Notes: generated from the sequence alone by a model not told the origin. 64,000 nt of DNA from CAYUPI01 sp964446585 (GCA_964446585.1 CAYUPI010000021.1:28019-92018), one strand, 5' to 3'; positions 33,033 through 43,018 are shown, numbered from the stretch's first letter. Made by a program: numbers and translations.

Positions 33033-34727
33033 ATGCAACCCAGCTACGCTCACGGAACTTCCGAGGTGCCCCTCATCGGCCAAACGATTGGTGACCTGCT
33101 GGACAAAGTCGCCAACTGGGCGCCCGACAACGAGGCCTTGGTCAGTGTGGTTGAAAAGCGGCGATTCAGTTACGCCGCACTTCGCACTGCAGTTGACCGC
33201 CTCGCTCGCGCCTTGCTTTCGCTGAACGTGCAAAAGGGCGACCGTGTTGGCATCTGGTCCACGAACTGCACAGCCTGGGTGCTCTCTCAATTTGCGACCG
33301 CCAAGATCGGTGCGATCCTCGTCACGATCAATCCCGCCTACCGGGTTCATGAGCTGGAATTCGCGCTGCGCCAATCCGAGTGCAACGTGCTGATCAGCGG
33401 AGCTGGGTTTAAGGTGGACGATTACGCCGGGATGCTTCTTGAATTGATTCCTGAATTGGCCGCCGCCGGCTCGGGCGGGCTCGACTCGAAACGATTCCCA
33501 CACTTGCGGAGCCTCATTTTCCTTGGTGCGCCTGTCCCGAGCGGCATGCGCGGTTGGGAAGAGGTGATGTCCCGCGTTGACCAGGTCCCGCCCAGCGCGC
33601 TGGCCGACCGACAGCACGCGCTCGATTGCGATGAGGTCATCAACATCCAGTACACCTCCGGCACGACCGGCTTTCCCAAGGGTGCGATGCTGACGCACCA
33701 CAACATCCTCAACAACGCTTTCTGGACCGGGAACCGCTTGCGCCTGACGCCGCGCGACCGGGTTTGCATTCCCGTGCCATTTTACCACTGCTTCGGCATG
33801 GTCCTGGGAAACCTGGCTTGCGTTGCGCATGGAGCAACGATGGTCCTGCCCGCGCCCCATTTCAGCCCGCTGCAAACGCTGGAAGCCGTCGCCCAGGAGC
33901 GTTGCACTGCCCTCTATGGTGTTCCGACGATGTTTATTGCCGAACTGGATCACCCCCGCTTCCGCGAGTTTGATCTTTCGAGCCTTCGCACCGGCATCAT
34001 GGCGGGAGCGCCGTGTCCAGTGGAAGTGATGAAGCGCGTCATCTCGGAAATGCATTGTCCCGAGATCACCATAGCTTGCGGTATGACCGAAACTTCACCG
34101 GTTTGCAACATGACCGAAATCGATGACTCGATTGAAGTGCGCTGCGGCACCGTTGGCAAGGTGATGCCGCACCAGGAACAAAAGATAGTCGAGCCGGCCA
34201 CGGGCCGCACGCTGCCGCGGGGTGAACACGGCGAGCTTTGCTATCGCGGTTACCACGTCATGCGCGGTTATTACAACAATCCTCAGGCCACGCGCGAGGT
34301 GATCGATTCCGCCGGCTGGCTGCACGGCGGTGACCTGGCGGTCATGGATGAGAAGGGCTATGTGCAAATCACGGGCCGCCTCAAAGACATGATCTGCCGC
34401 GGTGGCGAGAAAATTTTCCCGCGTGAGGTCGAGGAATTTCTCTACACCCATCCAAACATCGCTGAGGCCTACGTAATCGGTGTTCCCGATGCCTACTATG
34501 GCGAGCAGGTCATGGCCTGGGCAAAACTGAAACCCGGTCAAAGCATGACCGAGGAGGGCCTGAAAGCGTTTTGCCAAGGCCGAATCATGAATTATAAGAT
34601 CCCGCGCTTTGTGAAATTCGTGGACGATTTCCCCAAGACCGTCACCGGCAAAGTGCAGAAGTTCCGCATGCGAGAAATCAGCGCGGAGGAGTTAGGATTG
34701 GCGCAGACCAGGTCCAAGGCGGCGTGA
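33033..34727 (+). CDS. Acyl-CoA synthetase (AMP-binding, ACSF2/FadD-like)
   Basis: A 564-residue AMP-forming ligase. ATP-binding motif YTSGTTGFPKGA near residue 206, VPFYHCFGM near 247, GMTETSP near 350, the hinge GRLKDMI with GGEKIFPREVEEFL, and the C-terminal catalytic Lys in PKTVTGKVQK. It activates fatty acids to acyl-CoA in the cytoplasm. The frame continues upstream into the previous gene, but ATG at 33033 (MQPSYAHGTSEVPLIGQT) matches the family N-terminus. Followed 15 bp later by a second acyl-CoA synthetase, so the two are almost certainly co-transcribed. Confidence 0.9.
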   Translation: MQPSYAHGTSEVPLIGQTIGDLLDKVANWAPDNEALVSVVEKRRFSYAALRTAVDRLARALLSLNVQKGDRVGIWSTNCTAWVLSQFATAKIGAILVTINPAYRVHELEFALRQSECNVLISGAGFKVDDYAGMLLELIPELAAAGSGGLDSKRFPHLRSLIFLGAPVPSGMRGWEEVMSRVDQVPPSALADRQHALDCDEVINIQYTSGTTGFPKGAMLTHHNILNNAFWTGNRLRLTPRDRVCIPVPFYHCFGMVLGNLACVAHGATMVLPAPHFSPLQTLEAVAQERCTALYGVPTMFIAELDHPRFREFDLSSLRTGIMAGAPCPVEVMKRVISEMHCPEITIACGMTETSPVCNMTEIDDSIEVRCGTVGKVMPHQEQKIVEPATGRTLPRGEHGELCYRGYHVMRGYYNNPQATREVIDSAGWLHGGDLAVMDEKGYVQITGRLKDMICRGGEKIFPREVEEFLYTHPNIAEAYVIGVPDAYYGEQVMAWAKLKPGQSMTEEGLKAFCQGRIMNYKIPRFVKFVDDFPKTVTGKVQKFRMREISAEELGLAQTRSKAA

Positions 34728-34742
34728 GGGGCGGACTCATTT

Positions 34743-36314
34743 ATGCCGGAAGATGTTCCCGCTCATTTCAACTTCGCACGCGACGCGGTCGAGCGTTGGG
34801 CGCTCGAGCGACCCGAGAGCCTGGCGCTCTGGTGCGTGAACGAACGCGGCGGTCCTGAACAGAAAATCACCTTCCGTCAACTCGGTGAGAAACTCAGGCG
34901 CGCTGCCGGGTTTTTTCATCAACTGGGTCTGAACCGGGGAGATCGCGTCCTGCTGGTCACTCCCCGAGTGCCGGATTGGTGGATCGCGATGCTGGGCCTA
35001 ATCCGCCTGGGGGTAGTGCCGATTCCGGGTACGCCGCTGCTGACCACGCGGGATATCAAGTATCGCGTGGAAACATCGGGGGCCGTGGCGCTGATCACTG
35101 ATCAGGAAGGCGCCGGCAAGACAGATGGATTGGCGTTGAAGCAGCGCATTTGTATCGAGGGTGAGCGCCCTGGGTGGACGAGCTTCGAGCAGGGGGCGCG
35201 TCAAGCGGATCCCAAGTTCGATCCCGAACCGACTCTTAGCGATGAACCCGGAATCATCTATTTTACGAGCGGCACGACCGGCCCCCCCAAGATGGTGCTG
35301 CACACACAAGCCAGCTACGGGTTGGGACACCGCGTCACCGGTGAATTCTGGCTCGATCTCAAATCCAGCGATATTCACTGGTGCATCACCGATACAGGTT
35401 GGGCCAAGGCCGCATGGTCGTGTCTGTTCGGGCCGTGGCAGATGGGCGCTTGCGTCTTCGCGGTAGATTCGCGCGGCAAATTCGATCCGGTTGCGGCGCT
35501 GCAGACCCTGGCTCGGCATCCGATTACAACTTGGTGCGCGCCGCCAACCGCGCTGCGTTTGATGGTGCGCGAGGATCTGTCCAAGTACCGCTTCCCGACG
35601 CTGCGTCACTGCGTCAGCGCAGGCGAGCCACTGAACCCGGAAGTGTTCGCCGCCTGGAAAGCCGCCACCGGCCTGAGCATCTACGACGGTTACGGCCAGA
35701 CTGAAACCATCATTCTAATCGGAAATTTTCGCTCGCGCGGCGACGAGATCCGGCCCGGCTCGATGGGCAAGCCGTCGCCGGGCTTCACGATCGGTTTGCT
35801 TGATGATCAATTGAATGAAGTTTCCGTCGGACAGGAGGGCGAAATCGCGGTGCGCGTGAAGCCCCAACGGCCACTCGGTCTGTTCCGCGAATATTGGCGG
35901 CACCCACCGGAAAACGCGTTGCGCTTTCAAGGCGACTGGTACCTGACAGGCGACCGCGCGCGGCGTGATGAGGCAGGCTATTTCTGGTTCGTGGCGCGCG
36001 GCGACGATGTTATCAAGAGCGCCGGCTACCGCATCGGGCCGTTTGAAGTCGAAAGCGCCTTGCTCGAACACCCGACGGTGCTCGAGGCGGCCGTGGTCGG
36101 CAAACCCGACCCGACGCGTGGCCTGTTGGTCAAAGCTTTCGTCGTGCTGCGCCGGGGCTGCTCGCCCAGCGATCATTTGCGGATCGAGCTTCAGGAACAT
36201 TGCAAGCGCGTTACCGCGCCCTACAAATACCCGCGCGAGATCGAGTTTTTGGAGGAGCTGCCGAAAACTATCAGCGGCAAGATTCGACGCGTGGAGCTTC
36301 GCGCACGGGCTTAG
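34743..36314 (+). CDS. Medium-chain acyl-CoA synthetase-like protein (acetyl-CoA synthetase-like)
   Basis: A 523-residue AMP-forming ligase of a different branch from its neighbour. Motifs: FTSGTTGPPKMV near residue 178, ITDTGWAKAAWS near 219, YGQTETI near 318, GRARRDEAGYFWFVARGDDVIKSAGYRIGPFEVE in the hinge region, and PKTISGKIRR with the C-terminal Lys. This pattern matches the acsM/MACS type, with medium-chain or branched acids as substrates. With the upstream gene it could give the cell two acyl-activation specificities from one transcript. Confidence 0.9.
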   Translation: MPEDVPAHFNFARDAVERWALERPESLALWCVNERGGPEQKITFRQLGEKLRRAAGFFHQLGLNRGDRVLLVTPRVPDWWIAMLGLIRLGVVPIPGTPLLTTRDIKYRVETSGAVALITDQEGAGKTDGLALKQRICIEGERPGWTSFEQGARQADPKFDPEPTLSDEPGIIYFTSGTTGPPKMVLHTQASYGLGHRVTGEFWLDLKSSDIHWCITDTGWAKAAWSCLFGPWQMGACVFAVDSRGKFDPVAALQTLARHPITTWCAPPTALRLMVREDLSKYRFPTLRHCVSAGEPLNPEVFAAWKAATGLSIYDGYGQTETIILIGNFRSRGDEIRPGSMGKPSPGFTIGLLDDQLNEVSVGQEGEIAVRVKPQRPLGLFREYWRHPPENALRFQGDWYLTGDRARRDEAGYFWFVARGDDVIKSAGYRIGPFEVESALLEHPTVLEAAVVGKPDPTRGLLVKAFVVLRRGCSPSDHLRIELQEHCKRVTAPYKYPREIEFLEELPKTISGKIRRVELRARA

Positions 36315-36352
36315 CGAGGAAATATCCTAACGCGTATGGAAGGGCATCCGAT

Positions 36353-36379
36353 CGTAGCCGCCGACGCAAGGAGGCGGGG
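36353..36379. repeat. Half of a GTAGCCGC palindrome
   Basis: A single arm (GTAGCCGCCGACGCAAGGAG) 40 bp after the acyl-CoA synthetase stop codon, in the short space before the convergent dehydrogenase gene. Confidence 0.6.
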
Positions 36380-36423
36380 CTTTGAGAACTTTCCATTTTT
36401 GCAACAGCCTTTAACTAACGGGA

Positions 36424-37857
36424 TCACAAACTCCACCCGGAGCGGTATTGACGTCGGAGGAAGCGGTTCGCCTCGTGCAGGTTCGTAAATTTCAGGTTCG
36501 CGGAATCCCAGACCAGCCGGTACAAGGTAAGTTCCTCGCGCAATTGGACGCGCAACGCGACATTTCCCAGCAGCACCGACTCGGCAAGCGGTCCCGCCCA
36601 GTCGAAATTTGATCCCGCGGGTTTGGCGCCTTTGGCTGCCTGGATCCATTCCTGGTAGTGATTCTCGGAGTGCGGGATCGTTCGTGGCACCTCAGTGGCT
36701 GCTTTGGCGCAGTCAGTCGGAAAGACGCCGTCCTGCCTGCTTCCCAGGATGAATCCCTTGTCGCCGACGAGCAGGCGGCCGTTGTCGCCCATCTTTCTTC
36801 CTTCCGGCAATCCTTCGGGCCGTGGCGGACGCAGGCCGCCGTCGTACCACACGACTTTGCACGGTGGCATCTCGAGGCCGCCTGCCAATGCGCCAGTTTG
36901 TCCGGCGACATGGCGGTTAGTCTGTTGGGGCGCCGAGTCCCGCGCCGGGAATTGGTAGGTCACGATCGAGCCAAGCGGAAACGTCTCGTCATTCACGCGC
37001 GTCGAGCAGGCCTGGACACTCACCGGAGCGCTGAGTTTGAGGGCCCGGAAAACTGGATCCATCGCGTGGCAACCGATGTCGCCCAGCGCGCCGGTGCCGA
37101 AGTCCCACCATCCACGCCACTTAAAAGGCAAGTAGGCTGGATGATAAGGGCGCTGTGGGGCCGGGCCGAGCCACAGATCCCAATCCAGCGACACCGGCAC
37201 CTCGGGCGTTTCTTTGGGTCGGCCGACACCTTGAGGCCAATACTCGTTGAACAGTCCTTGCGAGGGGCGGTCGGTCCAAATATGGGCCTCGCGCACCTGA
37301 CCAATAACGCCGGACCAGACCAACTCGCACAGCCGCCGCGTCGGTTCCGAGGCCTGACCCTGGTTACCCATTTGCGTGGCCACTTTGGCAGCGCGCGCCG
37401 CTTGCGCAAGCCGCCGTGCTTCCCAGACGGAGTGCGTCAGGGGCTTTTCGCAATAGACGTGCTTGCCGCGCTTGATGGCTTCCATCGAAGCGAAGGCATG
37501 ATGATGGTCCGGGGTGCCCACCACGACGCCGTCGATCTCCTTCACTTCATCAAGCATCTTTCGGTAATCCGTGAACTGCTTTGCCTGCGGATACTTCTTG
37601 AAGGTGTGGGCGGCGTGATTCTTGTCCACGTCGCACAGGGCGATAATGTTCTCGCTTTCCATTTGGGCGAGGTCATGACCGCCCTGGCCGCCGATGCCGA
37701 TGCCGGCCAGATTCAATTTGTCGCTCGGCGGCGTGGCGCCGTTCAACCCGAGCACTGTGCCGGGCACGATCATGAAACTGGCGCCCGAAACAGCAGTGCG
37801 GGACAGGAACTGACGGCGGGTGAGTTTTGTTTCGTTCGCTGTTGATTCCTTTTTCAT
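36424..37857 (-). CDS. Tat-exported Gfo/Idh/MocA family oxidoreductase
   Basis: A 477-residue NAD(P)-dependent dehydrogenase with a twin-arginine signal (TRRQFL at 13-18, followed by SRTAVSGASFMIVPGTVLG). The Rossmann part has GIGIGGQGGHDL, VVVGTPDHHH, YCEKPLTH with the EKP motif, and the C-terminal domain has WWDFGTGALGDIGCHAMDP and a GDKGFILG-like strand. Tat-exported members are frequent in Planctomycetes and Verrucomicrobia and act on sugars or related alcohols outside the cytoplasm. The frame extends 40 codons further upstream, but the ATG at 37857 gives a proper Tat signal. Confidence 0.9.
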   Translation of the reverse strand: MKKESTANETKLTRRQFLSRTAVSGASFMIVPGTVLGLNGATPPSDKLNLAGIGIGGQGGHDLAQMESENIIALCDVDKNHAAHTFKKYPQAKQFTDYRKMLDEVKEIDGVVVGTPDHHHAFASMEAIKRGKHVYCEKPLTHSVWEARRLAQAARAAKVATQMGNQGQASEPTRRLCELVWSGVIGQVREAHIWTDRPSQGLFNEYWPQGVGRPKETPEVPVSLDWDLWLGPAPQRPYHPAYLPFKWRGWWDFGTGALGDIGCHAMDPVFRALKLSAPVSVQACSTRVNDETFPLGSIVTYQFPARDSAPQQTNRHVAGQTGALAGGLEMPPCKVVWYDGGLRPPRPEGLPEGRKMGDNGRLLVGDKGFILGSRQDGVFPTDCAKAATEVPRTIPHSENHYQEWIQAAKGAKPAGSNFDWAGPLAESVLLGNVALRVQLREELTLYRLVWDSANLKFTNLHEANRFLRRQYRSGWSL

Positions 37858-38512
37858 AAATATTGAGCAGTGAAGATCTGCTGCACCGCGCTTCCATCTG
37901 AACATCGAAAGAAGAGAAAACGCAAGGGCGAATTGGCAACTTTGACGACAAGGCGCAGCATTCCCTCCTTTGAACACCCCCCATTCTTTTTTGCTCGGTT
38001 AGGTTCGGATAGGTTGGGATAGGCTCGGATAGCCTCGGATCTGGGAGAAAGCAACATGAGGAAGAGGGAGAGACAGAATTGCTGCAATTGTAATCGTACA
38101 ACTGGTTGGTCAGAAGTTTCATTCTAGTAAGGGCTTGTCGTGGTGAATGGAATTGGCCGTTGGCGCCCGATGATCAAAATCCTCAGATTTAGTCAGATGG
38201 GGCTCCTTTGGGGCAAAAGCTGAAACACTTAAACCTGAAATGCGGTGTTCATGAATTTTGGTGCTAGCAGGTGCTAGTGGGGCGGACCGGATACTCGATT
38301 CTGATGCTGGAGACTGGATTCTCGATAATAGATGCCGGATGGGATGGGAGGGAGCCGAACATCGGACTTTTTCATAGCAACATTGATTATGTGGTTCTTC
38401 TGCTCGGGCGCATGCGCCTCTACTAATGGGAGAAGTGTCAAAATTAGGGAGAGGGTGTCGTCGGAAGCTGTTGCGCGGGAGAAGGTTGGTGGGAATTGAC
38501 AGTGTCAAAAAG
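37858..38512. other. Intergenic region with a tandem decamer
   Basis: A 655-bp space before the group II intron. It holds four copies of a 10-base unit at 38001-38040 (AGGTTCGGAT, AGGTTGGGAT, AGGCTCGGAT, AGCCTCGGAT). No coding sequence is convincing; a minus-strand frame at 38119-38508 has no family likeness. Confidence 0.55.
38001..38040. repeat. Tandem decamer, four copies
   Basis: Four consecutive 10-base units differing by one to three bases. They lie upstream of the Tat-exported dehydrogenase gene. Confidence 0.85.
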
Positions 38513-39069
38513 GTGTCAGCGCGACATGAAGTTGCAACGTTTACTGCTTAATATGAACAGTTCCTAATCGAGATTAAGCCCTGTGTTTCGCCACAGGTAT
38601 TCTACGGAAGCAGGCACCGGACGCGCTGCGTCTCGGGGTCTGAAGCCTTCCGGACAATGGAGCCCACCTGGAAGTCTCAATCCGGGGCAGGCGCTAGAAT
38701 CGGATGAGATGGTCAAAACCAAATGAATGCTCGCAAGCACCGTAAGTTTGAACAAGCCAAAGAGACTGACAGGCTTGGGCCAAAAGGCACGCAGTCCGGT
38801 TCGGGTTGTTGACAGTGGCCCGACGCGAACCTCGCACTGCCGGTGTATAGAGCGGACCTAAATCATCTCGTGAACATTGCAGAACATGGAAACGCTGCCA
38901 CCTCGCTGGGTTCGCGACCCAGCAGACCTCACCGCAAGGCGGGTCAGGAGGCGCAGCATTGGGAGGACCGAAAAAGCCAACGCCAGCGGTAACGCGCTGG
39001 ATAGGCCCACGTCGGTCTGGTCAATCCTTGCAAGAACCTTGTAGAACCACCGTGATAGAAAGAAAGCAA

Positions 39070-40563
39070 ATGACGACCCCGAAAGCATTCAGGGCCGATG
39101 CGTCTTTCACCTCCACGCTCACAGACTGGAGAGCCATCGATTGGCCCGAAGTCCAGCAGGAGGTTCGGCGGCTGCAAATGCGTATTGCAAAGGCAACACA
39201 AGCAGGACAACACCGCAAGGTCCAAGCCTTGCAATGGCTCCTGACTCACTCGCGCTCGGCCAAATTTTTAGCCGTGCGCCGAGTAACGACGAACCGGGGC
39301 GCTCGCACGCCCGGTGTAGATAACATCCTCTGGCGAACTGGAAAACAGAAACTCCAGGCTGCCTTCAACCTCAAACGTCACGGATACAAACCCAAACCCC
39401 TGCGCCGACTCTACATCCCCAAGCCCAACGGCAAACTCCGACCCTTGAGCATCCCCACCCTGCACGACCGCGCCCTGCAAGCGCTCTACGCGCTGGCACT
39501 CGCACCCGTAGCCGAAACTCTGGCCGACAGATACTCCTACGGATTCCGCGAAGGCCGCCGGTGTGCCGATGCTCTGGAACGGTGCTTCAACCTGCTCGCC
39601 CGCAAAGTCTCCGCCCCCTGGATACTCGAAGGCGACATCCGGGCTTGTTTCGATGAAATCGCCCACGCGTGGTTGCTAAAGCATGTCCCGATGGACAAAC
39701 AAATGCTGCGCGCGTGGCTGCAAGCCGGTTACTGGGAAAAGGGACAATTGTTTCCCACCCTGGCGGGCACTCCGCAAGGGGGCCTGATTTCGCCACTGCT
39801 GTCCAACTTTGCGTTGGACGGCATGCAACAGGCCATCCAAGCGGCCACCCGCCGGGGAGACAAAGTCAACTTCGTGCGTTACGCCGATGACTTTGTCGTG
39901 ACGGGCGCAACCCGGGAATTACTCGAACAGAAAGTCAAACCCGCCCTGACGGCCTTCCTCGCCCAACGAGGTCTGGCGCTCTCAGAGCAAAAGACCGTCA
40001 TCACCCACATCCAAGAGGGCTTCAACTTTCTGGGGCACACCGTGCGCAAATTTGGGGATAAACTGCTGATCACCCCCGCCAAGAGCAAAGTGCAGGCGGT
40101 GCGGCTCAAGATCAGTCAGAAGCTTCAATCCGCTCTGGGCCGGACCACCGAGTGGCTCCTGCGCCACCTCAACCCGCTGCTGCGGGGCTGGGCCAACTAC
40201 TTCCGCAACGGAGCCGCCAAGCGGACCTTTAGCAAGCTGGACCGATATGTTTTCTGGAAACTCTGGTGCTGGATCACCCGACGGCATCCCACCAAATCTG
40301 GCCGGTGGAAAAAGCGAAAGTACTTTTCCGCCGCCGGACCTAGTGGGGCTTTTAGTGTGCGGGTCCAACTACGGAAAGGGGGGAGTCAAATCCTCCAGAT
40401 TTACCGATTGGCCAGCACCACCATCGAACGCCACATCAAGGTCAGAGGGGCGGCCAATCCCTTTGACCCCGCATACACCGAGTACTTCCGGCGACGCCGC
40501 TGCTTTGTGTGGCGCGTCCGTCAGACCGCAGGAGCTGCCCGTAAGACGCTCCAGCCCGGCTGA
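39070..40563 (+). CDS. ltrA: Group II intron reverse transcriptase/maturase
   Basis: A 497-residue intron-encoded protein. The N-terminal RT0 region (DWRAIDWPEVQQEVRRLQMR) precedes seven RT blocks, including IPKPNGKLRPLSIPTLHDRALQ, GTPQGGLISPLLSN at 233-246, and the catalytic YADD at 271-274. The maturase domain covers about 360-440 (HLNPLLRGWANYFRNGAAKRTF). The usual C-terminal HNH endonuclease cluster of cysteines and histidines is not visible; the protein ends in a short basic tail (RRRRCFVWRVRQ). Start at ATG 39070. It would splice and reverse-transcribe the intron, possibly without second-strand cleavage. Confidence 0.92.
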   Translation: MTTPKAFRADASFTSTLTDWRAIDWPEVQQEVRRLQMRIAKATQAGQHRKVQALQWLLTHSRSAKFLAVRRVTTNRGARTPGVDNILWRTGKQKLQAAFNLKRHGYKPKPLRRLYIPKPNGKLRPLSIPTLHDRALQALYALALAPVAETLADRYSYGFREGRRCADALERCFNLLARKVSAPWILEGDIRACFDEIAHAWLLKHVPMDKQMLRAWLQAGYWEKGQLFPTLAGTPQGGLISPLLSNFALDGMQQAIQAATRRGDKVNFVRYADDFVVTGATRELLEQKVKPALTAFLAQRGLALSEQKTVITHIQEGFNFLGHTVRKFGDKLLITPAKSKVQAVRLKISQKLQSALGRTTEWLLRHLNPLLRGWANYFRNGAAKRTFSKLDRYVFWKLWCWITRRHPTKSGRWKKRKYFSAAGPSGAFSVRVQLRKGGSQILQIYRLASTTIERHIKVRGAANPFDPAYTEYFRRRRCFVWRVRQTAGAARKTLQPG

Positions 40564-40634
40564 CGAGGAAGGCACTCTCTCGTCGTTAGATTGCCGCCGG
40601 TGCCCACTATGAGTTGCACCGGTTGGAATGGCTC

Positions 40635-40709
40635 GAGCCGTATGAAGGGAAACTTTCACGTACGGTTCTTAGAGGGGGGCGGGCTGGCAACAGCCCGCCT
40701 CCACTCGAC
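40635..40709 (+). ncRNA. Group II intron domains V and VI
   Basis: Domain V is a 34-base hairpin whose catalytic AGC lies in the GAGCC start; domain VI follows as a long stem (GGGCGGGCTG / CAGCCCGCC) with the 3' splice site after CTCGAC. Confidence 0.88.
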
Positions 40710-41061
40710 ATTTTAGTTGACGTGCGGGAGGGGGGAGCTGAGAAGCTGAATTGGTAAGACGCTGAAGTGCTGAAGTTGGGCACCAGCCATTGGCATTGGC
40801 TCTTCGCTATTCCACCCACATCCGTCAACCGTCAATTCCCGCAGATAATTGATCTTGGCCTGAGGACGGTCTGATGGTGGCGGGGCGGGGACGGCCTCGT
40901 CAGACGGCCTCGTCCCCTCAGTGTTGAACCCTTCGCCTAAAAACCGGGGACCAGCGGTCCCCACTCCTATCGGTAGGGGTTTCAAAAATGCGCCGCCATC
41001 AGGGCGTTCAGGAATTTTTTTGTGCTGCAAATTTGGCTGGAGGCGATTACAATTAGCCTGG
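40710..41061. other. Intergenic region downstream of the intron
   Basis: A 352-bp space with a palindromic hairpin at 40949-40967 (GGGGACCAGCGGTCCCC core) and a GGGGACGGCCTCGTC direct/inverted cluster at 40884-40918. No coding sequence is supported. The promoter of the DUF1549 gene must lie here. Confidence 0.5.
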
Positions 41062-43014
41062 ATGGCACTTCGAATTGGCAGGTTCATGTTCGCGGCCTGG
41101 CTGGCCAGTTCTGGCGTGGTGCCGGCTGCCGTAATGACGTCTGAACAGGTCGCGCAATTGCCTCCGGCCGCGTCTCACGCGATCGACTTCTCCAGGGAAA
41201 TCAGACCAATCTTTGAATCGAGCTGCATCAAATGCCACGGGCGCGGGCGAACCAAAGGCGGTTTCCGACTGGACACGCGCGAAACCTTCCTGAAGGGCGG
41301 TGATTCCGGTCCGGCAGCAACTCCTGGCAAGAGTGCCGAAAGTCGTCTCATCGCTTTGGTCCAGGGGGTTGATCCGGAGAGCGTCATGCCTAAGAAAGGC
41401 TCACGGCTAACCGCCGCGCAAATCAGCGTCCTGCGAGCGTGGATCGATCAAGGGGTGCCGTGGGAGAATGGCTTCACCTTTGGCCGTCTGGAACCGATCA
41501 ATCTTAAACCTCGCCTGCCTGAAGTCCCACCTGGCCGCGAATCCGCCAATCCCGTTGATCGGCTATTAGGAAAGTACTTCACCCAGCACCAGACCAAGCC
41601 GCCGCCACCGGTCAGCGATCGGCGCTTCGCGCGCCGTGCCTACCTGGACCTCATCGGGCTCTTGCCAGAGCCGGCTGAATTGGCGGAATTCGTCGTGGAC
41701 AAACGCGCCGACAAACGGGAACGGCTGGTGGCGCGTTTGCTGGGCCGGGACCGCGATTACGCCGAACATTGGCTGAGTTTCTGGAACGATTTGCTTCGGA
41801 ATGATTACAAGGGCACGGGCTATATCGATGGCGGGCGAAAGCAGATTACCGCCTGGCTGTATTCAGCGCTACTCACCAACCTGGCATATGACAAATTCGT
41901 TGCTCAGCTAATCGAGGCCGCGCCAGGGTCCGAAGGGTTCACCAAAGGCATCGTGTGGCGGGGAGTCGTCAATGCCAGTCAAACTCCGCAGATGCAGGCG
42001 GCCCAGAACATTTCCCAGGTGTTCATGGGGGTGAATTTGAAGTGCGCCTCGTGCCACGACAGCCTGGTGAACGATTTCACACTGGCCGATGCATATGGGT
42101 TGGCCGGTATTTATGCCGACGAACCGCTGGAAATGGTGCAGTGCGACAAACCAACCGGCCATACGGCCGAGCTGAAGTTCATTTACCCCGAATTGGGCGC
42201 GATAGATCCTCATGCTGACAAACCTGCGCGGCTGAGGCGATTGGCGGAAATCATTACCGAACGGCAGGATGGCCGGCTGACGCGGACCCTGGTCAACCGG
42301 CTCTGGCAGAGACTGCTCGGTCGAGGGCTGGTCGAACCGGTGGATGAAATGGAAAAATCGGCTTGGAATCCGGATCTGCTGGACTGGCTGGCGGAGGATT
42401 TTGCGAGCCATAGCTACGACGTGAAGCACCTTCTCCAACGGATAGTCACTTCGCGCGCCTATCAACTGCCGGCAGTCAACCTCGGCGAATTGAGCACGCA
42501 GGATTTCGTTTTTCGGGGTCCGGCAGTACGCCGGTTGAGCGCCGAGCAGTTTCGCGATGCTCTCACCTCGCTCACCGGTATCGGCTATGCCGCGCCGGCC
42601 ACGGAAGCCAGCAAGGAATATCCCTTGCTGAAGACGTCGCTAGCTTCCGTGGGCAAGACGCGCGCGTCGGTCGTCGCAGCCGATCCTCTGATGGTGGCGT
42701 TGGGGCGCCCCAATCGGGAGCGGGTGGTCACCACCCGGCCGGCGGCAGCGACGACCTTGCAAGCGCTGGAAATGACCAATGGCGAAACACTGGCCGACAT
42801 TTTGAAGCGCGGAGCCATGAACTTGATGGCCGAATCGGGCGCGAACACGCGCAAGTTGGTGGATTCGATCTACCAGAAGGCGCTGGGACGGAACCCCACT
42901 CGCCGAGAGCTGCCGTTGGCATGCACGATGGTGGGCGAGCCGCCCCGGCCCGAGGGCGTCGATGATCTGTTGTGGGCCGTGATCATGCTGCCCGAATTTC
43001 AACTGATCTATTGA
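41062..43014 (+). CDS. DUF1549/DUF1553 planctomycete-type cytochrome protein
   Basis: A 650-residue exported protein. Signal at 1-24 (FMFAAWLASSGVVPAAV). A haem-type motif CIKCH lies at 55-59 in the PSCyt1 domain, which ends near MPKKGSRLTAAQISVLRAWIDQG. DUF1549 follows (RRAYLDLIGLLPEPAEL, LRNDYKGTGYIDGGR), with a second motif CASCH in NLKCASCHDSLV. DUF1553 occupies the C-terminal third (LVNRLWQRLLGRGLVEPVDEME, YDVKHLLQRIVTSRAYQL). The DUF1501 gene starts 4 bp later; this pair is a hallmark of the Planctomycetes-Verrucomicrobia group. Role unproven. Confidence 0.93.
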   Translation: MALRIGRFMFAAWLASSGVVPAAVMTSEQVAQLPPAASHAIDFSREIRPIFESSCIKCHGRGRTKGGFRLDTRETFLKGGDSGPAATPGKSAESRLIALVQGVDPESVMPKKGSRLTAAQISVLRAWIDQGVPWENGFTFGRLEPINLKPRLPEVPPGRESANPVDRLLGKYFTQHQTKPPPPVSDRRFARRAYLDLIGLLPEPAELAEFVVDKRADKRERLVARLLGRDRDYAEHWLSFWNDLLRNDYKGTGYIDGGRKQITAWLYSALLTNLAYDKFVAQLIEAAPGSEGFTKGIVWRGVVNASQTPQMQAAQNISQVFMGVNLKCASCHDSLVNDFTLADAYGLAGIYADEPLEMVQCDKPTGHTAELKFIYPELGAIDPHADKPARLRRLAEIITERQDGRLTRTLVNRLWQRLLGRGLVEPVDEMEKSAWNPDLLDWLAEDFASHSYDVKHLLQRIVTSRAYQLPAVNLGELSTQDFVFRGPAVRRLSAEQFRDALTSLTGIGYAAPATEASKEYPLLKTSLASVGKTRASVVAADPLMVALGRPNRERVVTTRPAAATTLQALEMTNGETLADILKRGAMNLMAESGANTRKLVDSIYQKALGRNPTRRELPLACTMVGEPPRPEGVDDLLWAVIMLPEFQLIY

Positions 43015-43018
43015 AACG

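Larger units (their letters stand above)
38513..40709 (+). mobile_element. Group II intron (about 2.2 kb)
   Basis: The 3' part is clear: domain V at 40635-40668 (GAGCCGTATG at the start, ACGTACGGTTC at the end) and domain VI at 40669-40709, ending CTCGAC. A reverse transcriptase gene lies inside domain IV. The 5' end is less sure: GTGTCAGCGCGACATG at 38513 fits a GUGYG-like start and is followed by AAGTTGCAACG and GACAGGCTTGG-like conserved parts of domain I. The intron interrupts no recognisable gene. Class resembles chloroplast-like (CL) introns of bacteria. Confidence 0.8.

Noticed and set aside
36658..37845. Plus-strand frame of 395 codons
   Set aside because: Shadow of the Tat-exported Gfo/Idh gene on the opposite strand; no family-like motifs.
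38119..38508. Minus-strand frame of 129 codons upstream of the intron
   Set aside because: Composition is irregular and no start context or homology pattern is seen.
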